NCBI GenBank assembly: GCA_937127245.1 | Contig: CAKZLU010000011.1 | Coordinates: forward strand, 62,001 to 126,000 | Direction: 5' to 3' | Length of the DNA: 64,000 bases | Source: an uncultured Actinomycetes bacterium | GTDB taxonomy: Bacteria; Actinomycetota; Geothermincolia; Fen-727; JACVIW01 | Shown: in pieces, positions 20,274-30,471 of the stretch | Layout: each line of letters starts with the position of its first letter | How positions within the stretch are numbered: the stretch's first letter is position 1 | Position numbers and translations under genes: made by a program | The notes under the pieces: model-generated | Told to the model about the DNA's origin: nothing | What the model saw: only the letters and a program-made list of their open reading frames with translations | Databases searched by the model: none

Positions 20274-21413
20274 ATGTCAGAAATCAGGGTTGCAATAGTA
20301 GGTGTCGGTAACTGCGCGTCTGCTCTTCTTCAGGGAATAGAGTATTACCGAAACGCAAGCGAAGAGGAAAAAGTTCCGGGAGTGATGCATGTCAAGATAG
20401 GTCCTTATCATATCAGCGACATTAAAGTGGTGGCAGCCTTCGATGTGGATGCCAATAAGGTGGGGAAAGACGTTGCCGAGGCAATATTCTGCCCTCCCAA
20501 CAACACGGCGGTGTTCAGTCAGGTGCCCGAAACGGGGGTCCGTGTCAGCAGGGGTCCGACTCTTGACGGTCTCGGCAAATACTACAGAGAAACGGTGAAA
20601 GAAAGTTCCGAGCCTGTCGTTGATGTTTCCGAACTGCTATCGGATACCGAATGCGACGTTCTCATCAACTACTTACCTGTGGGAAGCGAAGACGCAACCC
20701 GTTTTTACGTCAGCGAAGCTCTCGAAGCGCGCTGCGGGGTCGTTAACTGCATTCCGGTTTTCATCGCAAGAGAGCCGGTGTGGCAAAGCAAATTTCTTAA
20801 AAGCGGGGTACCCATCGTCGGGGATGACATAAAAAGTCAAGTAGGCTCAACAATTGTCCACCGAGTGCTTGCCAGACTCTTGAATGAGCGAGGAGTATTC
20901 CTCGAACGGACAAGCCAGCTGAATATCGGCGGCAACATGGACTTTAAGAACATGCTCGAGAGAGAACGCCTCGAGTCAAAGAAGATATCTAAGACCAACG
21001 CTGTAAGGTCTCAGCTCGATCACCATATTGAAGACGAGGACATCCACATCGGTCCCTCCGATTATGTTCCCTGGCTCAAAGATAGAAAATGGGCTTACAT
21101 AAGATGCGAAGGCAGAGGCTTTGGAGATATACCTCTCAACATCGAGTTCAAGCTCGAAGTATGGGATTCGCCCAACTCGGCCGGAATCGTGATTGACGCG
21201 GTCAGATGCTGCAAACTCGCAATGGACAGGGGGATAGCCGGAGCGCTTATCGGACCTTCCGCATATTTCATGAAATCACCACCCGTCCAGTATTGCGACG
21301 GCGAGGCCCGCGAGCTTGTGGAGGCATTCATCAGAGGCAATAGCATAGACACGATTGCAGCTGAGTGCGAGGCGAGTTTAGAGTTCGAAGATATGGGAAA
21401 TCCCCTGACCTGA
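20274..21413 (+). CDS. ino1: Inositol-3-phosphate synthase
   Basis: [50 protein letters not shown]; preceded by aaggaggag. Confidence 0.93.
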   Translation: MSEIRVAIVGVGNCASALLQGIEYYRNASEEEKVPGVMHVKIGPYHISDIKVVAAFDVDANKVGKDVAEAIFCPPNNTAVFSQVPETGVRVSRGPTLDGLGKYYRETVKESSEPVVDVSELLSDTECDVLINYLPVGSEDATRFYVSEALEARCGVVNCIPVFIAREPVWQSKFLKSGVPIVGDDIKSQVGSTIVHRVLARLLNERGVFLERTSQLNIGGNMDFKNMLERERLESKKISKTNAVRSQLDHHIEDEDIHIGPSDYVPWLKDRKWAYIRCEGRGFGDIPLNIEFKLEVWDSPNSAGIVIDAVRCCKLAMDRGIAGALIGPSAYFMKSPPVQYCDGEARELVEAFIRGNSIDTIAAECEASLEFEDMGNPLT

Positions 21414-21433
21414 GTTTAAGCGAAAAAATAAAA

Positions 21434-21664
21434 ATGTTGGTCACCGTTATTGAATACAGCAGCTCCCGCTACGCGCAGGAGCCGCGGGTGTTCTCTGTGC
21501 ATGGTCAAGCACTCAGGGTAAAACGCGTTGTTAGGACCTGGCTTGAGGAAGAAAAAGACGCCCGTTCGAGGAAGGAGGTTTGGAAGGTCGAAGCGGACGA
21601 CGGGCGCATTTATGTGCTTGTGCACCACCCGGAAGCGGACCTCTGGGAAATCCCGGATTCATGA
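21434..21664 (+). CDS. Small hypothetical protein (possibly DUF6504-like)
   Basis: 76 aa from internal ATG of ORF 21365; basic/Trp-containing beta-rich pattern. Confidence 0.5.
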   Translation: MLVTVIEYSSSRYAQEPRVFSVHGQALRVKRVVRTWLEEEKDARSRKEVWKVEADDGRIYVLVHHPEADLWEIPDS

Positions 21665-21672
21665 AAGAGTCA

Positions 21673-22125
21673 TCAATCGATTTTCATCAATTTATACGTA
21701 CCTGTGCATCTCGCAATTAGTCTTTTCTCCCCGTCATAGACATCCATATCGCAAACCGCGATATTCCTTCCCTTGTGCACGACCTTTCCTCTGGCCTCGA
21801 GAATTCCATCTCTAAGCGGGAAAAGAAAATTAACCTTCATTTCAACAGTCACCGGTCTTGCGGTTCTGAGATCAAGAAGAGTCGCAAGGGCAAGGCTTCC
21901 CGCAGTCTCCGCGGCCGATGCGATAGCTCCGCCATGAACCACGCCGCCAACATTCCAAAGGCGATGTCCGACAGATATCCTTATCGTCGCCGCCCCTCTG
22001 GAAAGCGAGTGAATCTTCATTCCGAGATGTTTGAAGTACGGCGAATTCGCCCTGCCGCCCAAAATTTCATCAAGTCTTTCCTCCTCAAGGGAATGAGCCG
22101 ATTTGAAATCCACCTTCTCATCCAT
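21673..22125 (-). CDS. PaaI-type hotdog thioesterase
   Basis: NVGGVVHGGAIASAAETAGSLAL, TVEMKVNFLFPL. Confidence 0.88.
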   Translation of the reverse strand: MDEKVDFKSAHSLEEERLDEILGGRANSPYFKHLGMKIHSLSRGAATIRISVGHRLWNVGGVVHGGAIASAAETAGSLALATLLDLRTARPVTVEMKVNFLFPLRDGILEARGKVVHKGRNIAVCDMDVYDGEKRLIARCTGTYKLMKID

Positions 22126-22132
22126 GATGTGC

Positions 22133-23095
22133 CTACGCAGATTCCCTATCTTTAACCCATTCGATAAACTCTTCGAGCCCAGCAGCCAGTGGAACTCTGG
22201 GATGCCAGCCTAAAATTTCTTTAGCTTTGGTAATATCGGGCTTCCTCTTGGTGGGGTCATCCTCGGGTAGTGGTTCAAAAACAACCTCAGAGCAAGAATG
22301 TGTCATTTCGATAATCATACTGGCAAGATCGATTATACGCACCTCATCGGGGTTGCCTATGTTGAGCACTTCTCCCACCGCCCTTTCAGATAAAGCGGCT
22401 TGAACAAGTCCACTAACCATATCAGAGATATGGCAGAAACTTCTTGTTTGCGTCCCGTCTCCGTATACGGTGAGCGGCTTTCCCGATAGAGCTTGGGAAA
22501 CGAAATTCGGTATGACCCGCCCGTCATCTTTACTCATTCTGGTCCCATATGTGTTGAATATTCTGACTATGACTATCTGGGCGCCTTTGGCTCTCTCATA
22601 CGCCTTGCAGAGAGCCTCTGAAAATCTCTTTCCTTCATCGTAACAGGAGCGAATTCCGACCGGATTGACATTTCCGAAGTAGCTTTCAGGCTGAGGGGAG
22701 ATAGCTGGATCCCCGTAAACCTCCGATGTTGACCCGAGTACCATTCTTGCCCCGTTCTTCAGCGCCGTCTCAAGACACCTCATCGTACCAATCGAGTTGG
22801 CCATTAGGGTTTCCACTGGCATCATCGTGTAATGTACGGGGCTTGCTGGACTCGCAAGATGGAATACAAGGTCAACATCAAACCCCAGCTCCTCGCAAAC
22901 ATCGCTTTCTATAAACGTGAAGCGGGGATTCTCAAGCGCGGCAGACAGATTCTCTATTTTTCCCGTGACAAGATTATCCACACAGATTACCTCATCACCC
23001 TCCGTAAGAAAGTAATCGCAGAGGTGAGAACCGATGAATCCCGCGCCTCCTGTTATCAATATCCGCTTATTTTCCCTTTTAATCGCACAGTTCAT
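22133..23095 (-). CDS. NAD-dependent epimerase/dehydratase, UDP-glucuronate decarboxylase-like
   Basis: ILITGGAGFIGSHLCDYFL, HLASPASPVHY, YDEGKR, RIFNTYGTRM. Confidence 0.9.
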   Translation of the reverse strand: MNCAIKRENKRILITGGAGFIGSHLCDYFLTEGDEVICVDNLVTGKIENLSAALENPRFTFIESDVCEELGFDVDLVFHLASPASPVHYTMMPVETLMANSIGTMRCLETALKNGARMVLGSTSEVYGDPAISPQPESYFGNVNPVGIRSCYDEGKRFSEALCKAYERAKGAQIVIVRIFNTYGTRMSKDDGRVIPNFVSQALSGKPLTVYGDGTQTRSFCHISDMVSGLVQAALSERAVGEVLNIGNPDEVRIIDLASMIIEMTHSCSEVVFEPLPEDDPTKRKPDITKAKEILGWHPRVPLAAGLEEFIEWVKDRESA

Positions 23096-23381
23096 CTTAG
23101 AATCTCCAATAAGAAATCGCTTGCGGCATGTAAAACTTAACCTAAAAGCCCTTATTTGTCATCTTCCGCCACCATCCGGGTATCCCGGCGAAGTAACATA
23201 TCAGCCAGCCTGCCCATGACCAGTTATTCATGAATGTTCACCCATTTTCCTCTAAGCCACTGGCTCAAAACTTAAACTTTGAAAACCTGCCCGAATGCTG
23301 GCTGTAACTCTTACCGCATAATAAACAGGCTAAGCAACCGAATCAGTATGCCGAAACCCCTGTGATAGAATTTCAGCCAGA

Positions 23382-24662
23382 ATGAAGCGAAATAAAACCA
23401 AGCAAGGGAAAAGAATAGCAAGAAATTCTGTCACAGGTATTCTAATTCTCTTGGCCGCATCACCTTTTCTGACTTGCATTTCATTAACGCTAAGATTGTT
23501 CGCCAAATACTGGTTGAGAGGAGGCAAACGGTCTTTCGACTTTGAGCATAAGCAAAAGCGCATAGGGGCGGGCACTATGTCCGACTTGATGAATGAAATA
23601 GAGAAGATACCGTTCGGGAGACCCACACCGGGCACCCTTGGAGAGCTTTTCGGATTGGTTGTTGATTTTATACCATCGATATTGAATACGATTCCACAAA
23701 CAGCGGGGCTTCTCTATCCTTACCCCCCCGTATTCGAGCCCGTCGTAATCGAATCCCGCGACGGCACTCCCATATGCGGTCTTGTCGCCCTTCAAGACGC
23801 CGATTCTCCCAGACCCGCCCTGCTGATCGTCCACGGTCTTTTCTCCAGTAAGAATTCATACCCCATAGCGACGTTAGCGCTGCACGCTTTCTTTGAGTGG
23901 GGATTCAATGTCATGGTCATCGATCTCCGAAACTTCGGCGACTCGGCGAGGTTCTCAAAAGCACCAACCACCTGGGGGTACCGGGAGAGCGATGACATTC
24001 TGGCTGCCTCAGCCTTTCTGGCATCTTTGAAGAAAGTCAGCACAGTTGGAGTCCTCGGAATAAGCATGGGAGCGGCCTCATCATTAATAGCGGGCGCACT
24101 ATCAGGATTGGAGGGTCCCATAAACGGGGGGATCGTGGCGCTTCATAGTTACGCTGATTCGAAAAGCATCATAAAATACTTAACCGAACAACCTGCCGGA
24201 CGTCTCAAGACAAACTTAATCCGTATCATTTTCAAGTTAATGATTCTGCTCAACACCGTTTGCCATGGACCGAGGCCTGTTTCTGACCTGAGGTCATACA
24301 CCCGCGATATTTCCTCTCAATACTACGAAATGAGGGAAGACGAGATATTGAGGAAAGCAAGCCCTCTAAAACACCTACCAAACACTGAGGTGCCATGTTT
24401 GGTAATACACTCGCAAGACGACCTTATAGTACCCGCTGATCACGTGGAAAGACTCGCGAATGCCGGCGCCAATAACCCTATGGTCGGGTTCGTTATCAAC
24501 CGAACCGGAGGGCATGCCACATACATTTATACCAATAGAAAGTGGCTTCTCGACACTCTAAGGACCTTCTTCAGTTCATGGTCTGGAAACTTGAATTACG
24601 ATTATACCGGACGGGAAAATGACATAAACATACCGGGGAACCTGGGCAACCAAGATAATTAA
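23382..24662 (+). CDS. Alpha/beta hydrolase
   Basis: LLIVHGLFSSK, GVLGISMGAASSL nucleophile elbow, CLVIHSQDDLIVP, GGHA; start may be internal. Confidence 0.82.
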   Translation: MKRNKTKQGKRIARNSVTGILILLAASPFLTCISLTLRLFAKYWLRGGKRSFDFEHKQKRIGAGTMSDLMNEIEKIPFGRPTPGTLGELFGLVVDFIPSILNTIPQTAGLLYPYPPVFEPVVIESRDGTPICGLVALQDADSPRPALLIVHGLFSSKNSYPIATLALHAFFEWGFNVMVIDLRNFGDSARFSKAPTTWGYRESDDILAASAFLASLKKVSTVGVLGISMGAASSLIAGALSGLEGPINGGIVALHSYADSKSIIKYLTEQPAGRLKTNLIRIIFKLMILLNTVCHGPRPVSDLRSYTRDISSQYYEMREDEILRKASPLKHLPNTEVPCLVIHSQDDLIVPADHVERLANAGANNPMVGFVINRTGGHATYIYTNRKWLLDTLRTFFSSWSGNLNYDYTGRENDINIPGNLGNQDN

Positions 24663-24688
24663 AGCTCAAACAGAGTCAGGAGGCTAAA

Positions 24689-25516
24689 ATGAAAAACGAA
24701 GGAAATCAATCGGCGATGCCTGGATTTGAAACTCTCAGAATCCCTCCGGGCCTTTCGGTAATGGAAGAAGGCAAACCTTTTTTCATTCAAGGCGATAGCC
24801 AGGCGGGCTGTCTTTTGATTCATGGTTTTACAGGAACATCATCGAGCATGCTCCCGATGGGGGAATACCTGTCATCTTTTGGAATAACCGTCCTTGGGCC
24901 GAGAATTCCCGGACACGGGACTAACGTAAAGGACATGTCCCTATACTCCCATTCAGACTGGATTAAAACGGTGGAAAAAGCCCTCGATGAGCTCGCCTCC
25001 GTATGTGATCGGGTATTTGTGGCTGGACTTTCGATGGGAGGGACACTCACCCTTTACCTCGCCGAACATCATCCTGATAAAATCTCCGGCATAATTCCAA
25101 TATGCGCGCCGGTATCAAGGCTTGCCGCCGGGATGCAGCAATACGCGCTTTTTCTCGTTCCAGTTTTGAAGCATCTTATTCCTTTCATGCCCGGACCGGG
25201 AAATGACCTCAAAGACCCGAACGCGAAAGAGACCGCCTATGAGAAAATGTCCACCAAGGCGCTGCATGAGCTTGTCAAACTCGTAGACACCGTCAAGAAA
25301 AACATCACCAGGGTAAAGGCACCAGCAAGAGTTTTTGAAGCACGCGATGACCATGTTGTGCCCCCCGAAAACGCCACATATATATACGAGAACATAAGTT
25401 CCAAAGACAAGAAGCTCATCTGGCTGGAAAACTCTTATCATGTGGCAACCCTTGATTTCGACAAAGAACTGATTTTTAAAGAGGCGGTTGATTTCATCAA
25501 GCAATATTCTCAATAG
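24689..25516 (+). CDS. Carboxylesterase/lipase, alpha/beta hydrolase
   Basis: CLLIHGFTGTSSSMLPMGEYL, VAGLSMGGTLTLYLAEHHPD; RBS aggaggc. Confidence 0.9.
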   Translation: MKNEGNQSAMPGFETLRIPPGLSVMEEGKPFFIQGDSQAGCLLIHGFTGTSSSMLPMGEYLSSFGITVLGPRIPGHGTNVKDMSLYSHSDWIKTVEKALDELASVCDRVFVAGLSMGGTLTLYLAEHHPDKISGIIPICAPVSRLAAGMQQYALFLVPVLKHLIPFMPGPGNDLKDPNAKETAYEKMSTKALHELVKLVDTVKKNITRVKAPARVFEARDDHVVPPENATYIYENISSKDKKLIWLENSYHVATLDFDKELIFKEAVDFIKQYSQ

Positions 25517-25532
25517 CCAAGTGAGGTGAGAT

Positions 25533-26594
25533 TTGATTTACTGCCCCATTTGTGGGACTCCATGGATACTGCCCAGGGTGTTCTCATGGAACTCTAACGG
25601 AACTTTAACGTTAGCCGAAAAAGAGGGCATTCGGTTTTGCATACTGGACACAAATGCGGTCATTTCAGCAGTTGAAAATATTTCCAGTGGGCTTTCAGAA
25701 ACAGGAGATATTGTTTTCAAAGCGACGAAAATTTCAGGCAAGTCCCTGTTTAACAACCTCTCGGAGAATTTTCCTTTCATGCTTCTCAAGTTCTTGGGTA
25801 AACATTTGAAACAATTAAAACATCAAATCATTTCTGATATCACCTCGACATTGGGATACGGCAGACCGCATGAAATAACGGAGCGCGGCCATGGGGAGAT
25901 AGAGCTTGTAATCTCGAACCCTTTTTACCCCCACGCTTCGGCCGGACTAATCACCGGAATGCTTGAGAGTCTTACGCGTTTGCCTCTTGAGGCGCGATAT
26001 GAATATCGAAATCGCAAAGACCTCGTCGTTTCGGTTTTTCCTTCCGCGAAAAAATCCTGCACTTTAGCGCTGGAACCCGCCCTTCCTACGGTTAGCGGCA
26101 GAAACGTTTTTGAACTTTGCACCGCGTGCAAAACTCCATGCGATCTATCTTTTCGGTTCTTTTTTGACACGGAACAAGGCGAGATCCAGGAAATCCGCAA
26201 TTCTGGCCGAGTCGCGTTCATAGATGTCGCATGTCTGCGAACGATATTGACCGAGTTCGGCAAGAAAACGGACCGTGACGTTGGAGGGCTTGTGTTAGGG
26301 CTTGAGAAAGAACGTGTAAGAAACATATTCGCACGCGAGAAGGCTGAGATTTCATCCACCGCAGACGAATACATGAAGTACGCGCGCACCCTCAGGATAA
26401 GAGGCATGGGAAACGTCTCATCAGCATCTGTTTCGGGCAGAACAGCAAAAATTCGCGTTGATAATCCTTATCAAGAAGCTCTTGTAGCGGCATTCATAGC
26501 TGGTTTTCACGAGGCTGTTACTGGCGATGAGTCAGTTGTAGAATGGACGCCTCCCGTACGCGGCACAACTTACGTAAGTGTCTTTCCGAAATAA
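25533..26594 (+). CDS. Uncharacterised protein with two tandem zinc-ribbon plus hydrocarbon-binding-like repeats
   Basis: CPICGTP near N-terminus and CTACKTPC mid-protein; each half ends NPF/NPY...VSVFPS/K. Confidence 0.65.
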   Translation: MIYCPICGTPWILPRVFSWNSNGTLTLAEKEGIRFCILDTNAVISAVENISSGLSETGDIVFKATKISGKSLFNNLSENFPFMLLKFLGKHLKQLKHQIISDITSTLGYGRPHEITERGHGEIELVISNPFYPHASAGLITGMLESLTRLPLEARYEYRNRKDLVVSVFPSAKKSCTLALEPALPTVSGRNVFELCTACKTPCDLSFRFFFDTEQGEIQEIRNSGRVAFIDVACLRTILTEFGKKTDRDVGGLVLGLEKERVRNIFAREKAEISSTADEYMKYARTLRIRGMGNVSSASVSGRTAKIRVDNPYQEALVAAFIAGFHEAVTGDESVVEWTPPVRGTTYVSVFPK

Positions 26595-26725
26595 CGCCCC
26601 GAAAAGCAACAAGTCTGGGACCCATCAGCTAAGCTATTAGGTAAAGCATTAATATTTGACATATACGCGAACAATTGAACACTGGATAATGTTTCGAAGT
26701 AATGTTTCGAAGGGCGGAATCCTGA

Positions 26726-28204
26726 ATGGACGAACTCAAAAAGAACACGCTTCTTGTCGCAATTTCAATCGCCGCCGCCCTGTTAATGGTGGCAATATGC
26801 ACCGTCGGTACGCCGACTCTCACCTCTTTTGTCATCATCACAGGCGTAGGAGTGGTTGCCTTTTTTGCTGTTCTGGGATGGAGCCTATGGGGATATTTCA
26901 CCGCCTTTTTGCTTGCCTGTTTGATCACTCTGACACTCGTTTTTAACCGAGAAAGCGGCCTTAGCACGCCAAGCGTCATGCACATAAGTTCAGTGCTTTT
27001 AAGATTTCTCGTAACCACACTTTTCGTTGGGTATTTCGGAAGAAGATTAAGCCTTGCCTCACAAAGTCTATATACCGACATGAAATTCTTTGCCGCCCTC
27101 AAAGAGGCCGCTCTCTCGGAATCCAGAAAGACAATAGCGAGGATCAACGCATTGGTGAGCGTGGTCACGTCCATTAGCAAGAAGACGAGCCTCGATAAGA
27201 TATTCAAAGCAGGACTTGAGGAATCGAAAAAAGCTCTAAACGCTGACTCAGGGCTGATTTATCGAGCGGACAAAGACGGAAAGCTGACAATTATGGGGTC
27301 TTTTGGCTATGAAGAGAAGGATCTGAGGAAAATGTCTGAGAGGCGCATAGAAACCGAATCGTGCGCCGCTTGCAGGACTCTTGAGCCCGAGATCGTTGAC
27401 AATCTATCCTCACCCCAGAAATGCCCGAACCTTGCGCCTATAAAAACCGGGTCCTCCATTTGTCTTCCCATCATAAGCGGGACAAGGCTTTGGGGTGCTT
27501 TACACCTACGAAGAAAACAACCGGAATCTTTCAGCGCTGGCGATATACAACTCGCTAGCGCAATAGCCTATCAATTTGCAATTGCCATGCAGCGCGCCGA
27601 GCTCTTTGAGGAAATATCAACGCTTGCCGTCACCGACCCGCTGACAAGTGTTTTTAACTATCGCAAGCTCACCGCTGACCTTGAAATGGAAATCATGAGA
27701 GCACAGCGATATGAAAGAAATTTTTCTTTCCTCATGGCTGACATCGACCACTTCAAAATTTTTAATGACAAATACGGACACCAGGCAGGTGATGAGCTAC
27801 TACGATTTGTCGCCCAAACAATGGTAAAAATGTCCCGGAAAACGGATCGCGTTTACAGATACGGGGGCGAGGAGTTTTCGATTATCCTCCCTGAGACCGG
27901 GTTGGATGCAGCCATGACCGTAGCCGAAAAGATCCGCGAAAGCATATCGAGCGAAAGCAGCAAGGCTGGGGATTTGGTCCCCGAAAGCGTCACCGTCAGC
28001 ATTGGGGTTGCCTCTTTCCCAGATGACGCGAAAGACATGAGGAAACTTATCTCTTGCGCAGATATTGCTCTTTATACTGCAAAGGACTTGGGGCGAAACA
28101 GGGTTGTTGCATATCGAGAGATCAACAGCGGCGATGAGGAGAGCATCAGCGAATCGCCAGCTTTTCCTCGACGGGAAGGCCCATTTGCTTGGCCATTAGA
28201 ATGA
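26726..28204 (+). CDS. GAF-GGDEF diguanylate cyclase with N-terminal TM region
   Basis: RKTDRVYRYGGEEFSIILPETG: GGEEF with RxxD I-site spacing; GAF-like segment upstream. Confidence 0.9.
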   Translation: MDELKKNTLLVAISIAAALLMVAICTVGTPTLTSFVIITGVGVVAFFAVLGWSLWGYFTAFLLACLITLTLVFNRESGLSTPSVMHISSVLLRFLVTTLFVGYFGRRLSLASQSLYTDMKFFAALKEAALSESRKTIARINALVSVVTSISKKTSLDKIFKAGLEESKKALNADSGLIYRADKDGKLTIMGSFGYEEKDLRKMSERRIETESCAACRTLEPEIVDNLSSPQKCPNLAPIKTGSSICLPIISGTRLWGALHLRRKQPESFSAGDIQLASAIAYQFAIAMQRAELFEEISTLAVTDPLTSVFNYRKLTADLEMEIMRAQRYERNFSFLMADIDHFKIFNDKYGHQAGDELLRFVAQTMVKMSRKTDRVYRYGGEEFSIILPETGLDAAMTVAEKIRESISSESSKAGDLVPESVTVSIGVASFPDDAKDMRKLISCADIALYTAKDLGRNRVVAYREINSGDEESISESPAFPRREGPFAWPLE

Positions 28205-29243
28205 AATCGTGCGGCTGATTGGATGCCTTAAGCGCAATCTGGAAGTCAATCAAACCATCAGCGTAAAGGGAAACAAGGGATTGATTGAATGTCTGCATTC
28301 CGTAAAAATCACCATCGGCTATTATTTCCCTCATTATCGATGTTGGTTCTTCGTTTAATATGCATTCAGCGAGTCTTCCGTTCATTATCATGACTTCCAC
28401 CGCAGGCACCCTTCCCTTGCCATCGGCACGCGGAAGAAGTATTTGGCTTATCACGCCAGCAAGCGTGCTGGTAAGAGTTATTCTGACCTGTCTTTGCTGG
28501 GTCGGGGGGAAGAAATCAATGATGCGGTTGACGGTCTCGGTGGTGTCCTGAGTATGGAAAGTCGAGAGAACAAGATGCCCTGTCATGGCGATGTTCATCG
28601 CGGATGTCACCGTTTCGACGTCGCGCATCTCGCCTATCAGTATCACGTCAGGATCCTGCCTCGTGATGTGCCTTAGAGCCTCACGATAAGAATTTGTATC
28701 GCTGCCTATCTCCCGCTGATGGACTATGCTTTTCTTGTCATAATGAAGAATTTCTATCGGGTCCTCGATCGTGATGATATTCAGCCTCTTGTTCTCGTTA
28801 AGCCAATCAACCATGGCGGCAAGCGTGGTCGTCTTCCCGCAACCCGTCGGACCGGTAACAAGCACCAGCCCTCGCGCCTCATCTGCAAGTCTTTTCAGCA
28901 CGGGAGGTAGCCCGAGTTCCTCAAATGATGGAATTTTTGTGGTGATAACCCTTCTTATGGAGATTCCTATCGTCCCCCGCTGCTTGAAAATGTTCGCTCT
29001 GAATCTCCCCAGACCCGGGACTGTATACGCAAAATCAGCTTCATTTGTCTCATGAAAGATCTTCGCCTGTCTTTCGTCCATGAGGGAAAAAGCGATTTCG
29101 ACAACATCCCTCGGCGAAAGCTTCGGGAACTCGGTCTCCATAAGCGAGCCATCAATCCTCAAATAAGGCGGACTGCCGGCTTTGATGTGAATATCCGAAG
29201 CTTTCGTCTCGACGCAAAGCTGAAGAAGTTCTTTGATTTCCAC
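28146..29243 (-). CDS. pilT: PilT twitching-motility ATPase
   Basis: DIHIKAGSPPYLRIDG, GPTGCGKTTTLAAMVDWLN, HQREIGSDT, RDPDVILIGEMRD, GHLVLSTFHT. Confidence 0.95.
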   Translation of the reverse strand: MEIKELLQLCVETKASDIHIKAGSPPYLRIDGSLMETEFPKLSPRDVVEIAFSLMDERQAKIFHETNEADFAYTVPGLGRFRANIFKQRGTIGISIRRVITTKIPSFEELGLPPVLKRLADEARGLVLVTGPTGCGKTTTLAAMVDWLNENKRLNIITIEDPIEILHYDKKSIVHQREIGSDTNSYREALRHITRQDPDVILIGEMRDVETVTSAMNIAMTGHLVLSTFHTQDTTETVNRIIDFFPPTQQRQVRITLTSTLAGVISQILLPRADGKGRVPAVEVMIMNGRLAECILNEEPTSIMREIIADGDFYGMQTFNQSLVSLYADGLIDFQIALKASNQPHDFILMAKQMGLPVEEKLAIR

Positions 29244-29355
29244 TTCTCAATCCTCCAGTTTCTTTCTTATTTAGAAATCGGCAAAAAGACCGTATTATTT
29301 AACAATCATTTAGCAAGAACAGGACGCCTACAAACCATCTGCTGACTTTAATGGC

Positions 29356-30384
29356 TCAAGCTCTCAAGTTCTTCGCTTGCTCGATTATTGAAAATGCCCT
29401 GTCAGAATAAACCGTCCCGGGCGGCTCTCCGTCTTTCGCCTCTACGTCAGCACCAATAAGGCCTGAGATGGTTTGAACAATCGAACGAGCTTGAGCCTCG
29501 AGATTATAACCACCCTCAAGGGTCACCAGAATTTTACCACCGCAGCATTCATTCGCCATTTCGACAATCATGTCTGTCATTTTTCTGTAAGAAGAATCAA
29601 CCAGCCCCATGCTGCAGAGAAGATCGAGGGCGTGTCCATCGTAACCTGCCGAAATCATTACAAAATCTGGGTTGAATTGTTTTCCCACAGGAATTATCAC
29701 TTCCTCAAAAGCCTTCAGGTAAACATCCTCTCCCGTTCCCGGGGGAAATGGAAAGTTTATTGTGGTACCCCTTGCCTGGCCGCTACCGATTTCATCTACC
29801 CAGCCCGTGCCAGGGTAGTGAGGATACTGGTGAAGGGATACGTACAAGACCGAAGGGTCCTCATAGAATATGTCCTGCGTGCCGTTCCCGTGATGCGCGT
29901 CCCAGTCAATAATCATTACTCTTTCGAGCCCTTTCTTGCTAACTGCGTATTTCGCCGCAATGGCCACATTGTTAAAAAGGCAGAATCCCATCCCCCTGGA
30001 TGGCAGCGCATGGTGTCCGGGCGGCCTTACAAGACAGAAAGCTCTGCCAATATCACCCGATAAGATTCTGTCCACGCTCTCAAGCAGAGCACCCGCAGCC
30101 CTTAGTGCGGCATCATAAGAGGAGCGCGAAAGAGCCGTATCCATGTCAAGATGTCCACCCCCTGATTCGGCGACCCTTTTCACCAAATCAATGTAGGAAG
30201 TCGTGTGGACAAGTTTTATTTCCTCCCTTAAAGCATCCCTCGGGGACTTAGTTTCAAGTTGGCTTTTGAGGCCGGATTTCTCTATCTCGCTCAACGCGAC
30301 CGGCAGCCTTTCAGCCCTCTCTGGATGACCTATCCCTGTATTGTGCTCAACGTATATATCATCATAGTAAAGCGTGGTTTTAAT
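29356..30384 (-). CDS. Histone deacetylase / acetoin utilization family protein, N-terminus extended to a rare ATT start
   Basis: RPPGHHALPSRGMGFCLFNNVAIAA, DWDAHHGNGTQDIFYEDPSVLYVSLHQ; upstream in-frame MKTTLYYDDIYVEHNTGIGHPERAERL. Confidence 0.85.
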   Translation of the reverse strand: MKTTLYYDDIYVEHNTGIGHPERAERLPVALSEIEKSGLKSQLETKSPRDALREEIKLVHTTSYIDLVKRVAESGGGHLDMDTALSRSSYDAALRAAGALLESVDRILSGDIGRAFCLVRPPGHHALPSRGMGFCLFNNVAIAAKYAVSKKGLERVMIIDWDAHHGNGTQDIFYEDPSVLYVSLHQYPHYPGTGWVDEIGSGQARGTTINFPFPPGTGEDVYLKAFEEVIIPVGKQFNPDFVMISAGYDGHALDLLCSMGLVDSSYRKMTDMIVEMANECCGGKILVTLEGGYNLEAQARSIVQTISGLIGADVEAKDGEPPGTVYSDRAFSIIEQAKNLRA

Positions 30385-30404
30385 GAGTTTTCGCCTCTTT
30401 CAGA

Positions 30405-30430
30405 TGTAAAAGCCCCCATCGGGGGGGTGC
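30405..30430 (-). terminator. Possible hairpin terminator
   Basis: Minus strand CCCCC-GAT-GGGGG followed by CTTTT, between NlpC/P60 stop and HDAC-like start. Confidence 0.45.
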
Positions 30431-30471
30431 CTGGGAATTATCTAAACATCATGGTTTGCCCGTTAGGAAAG

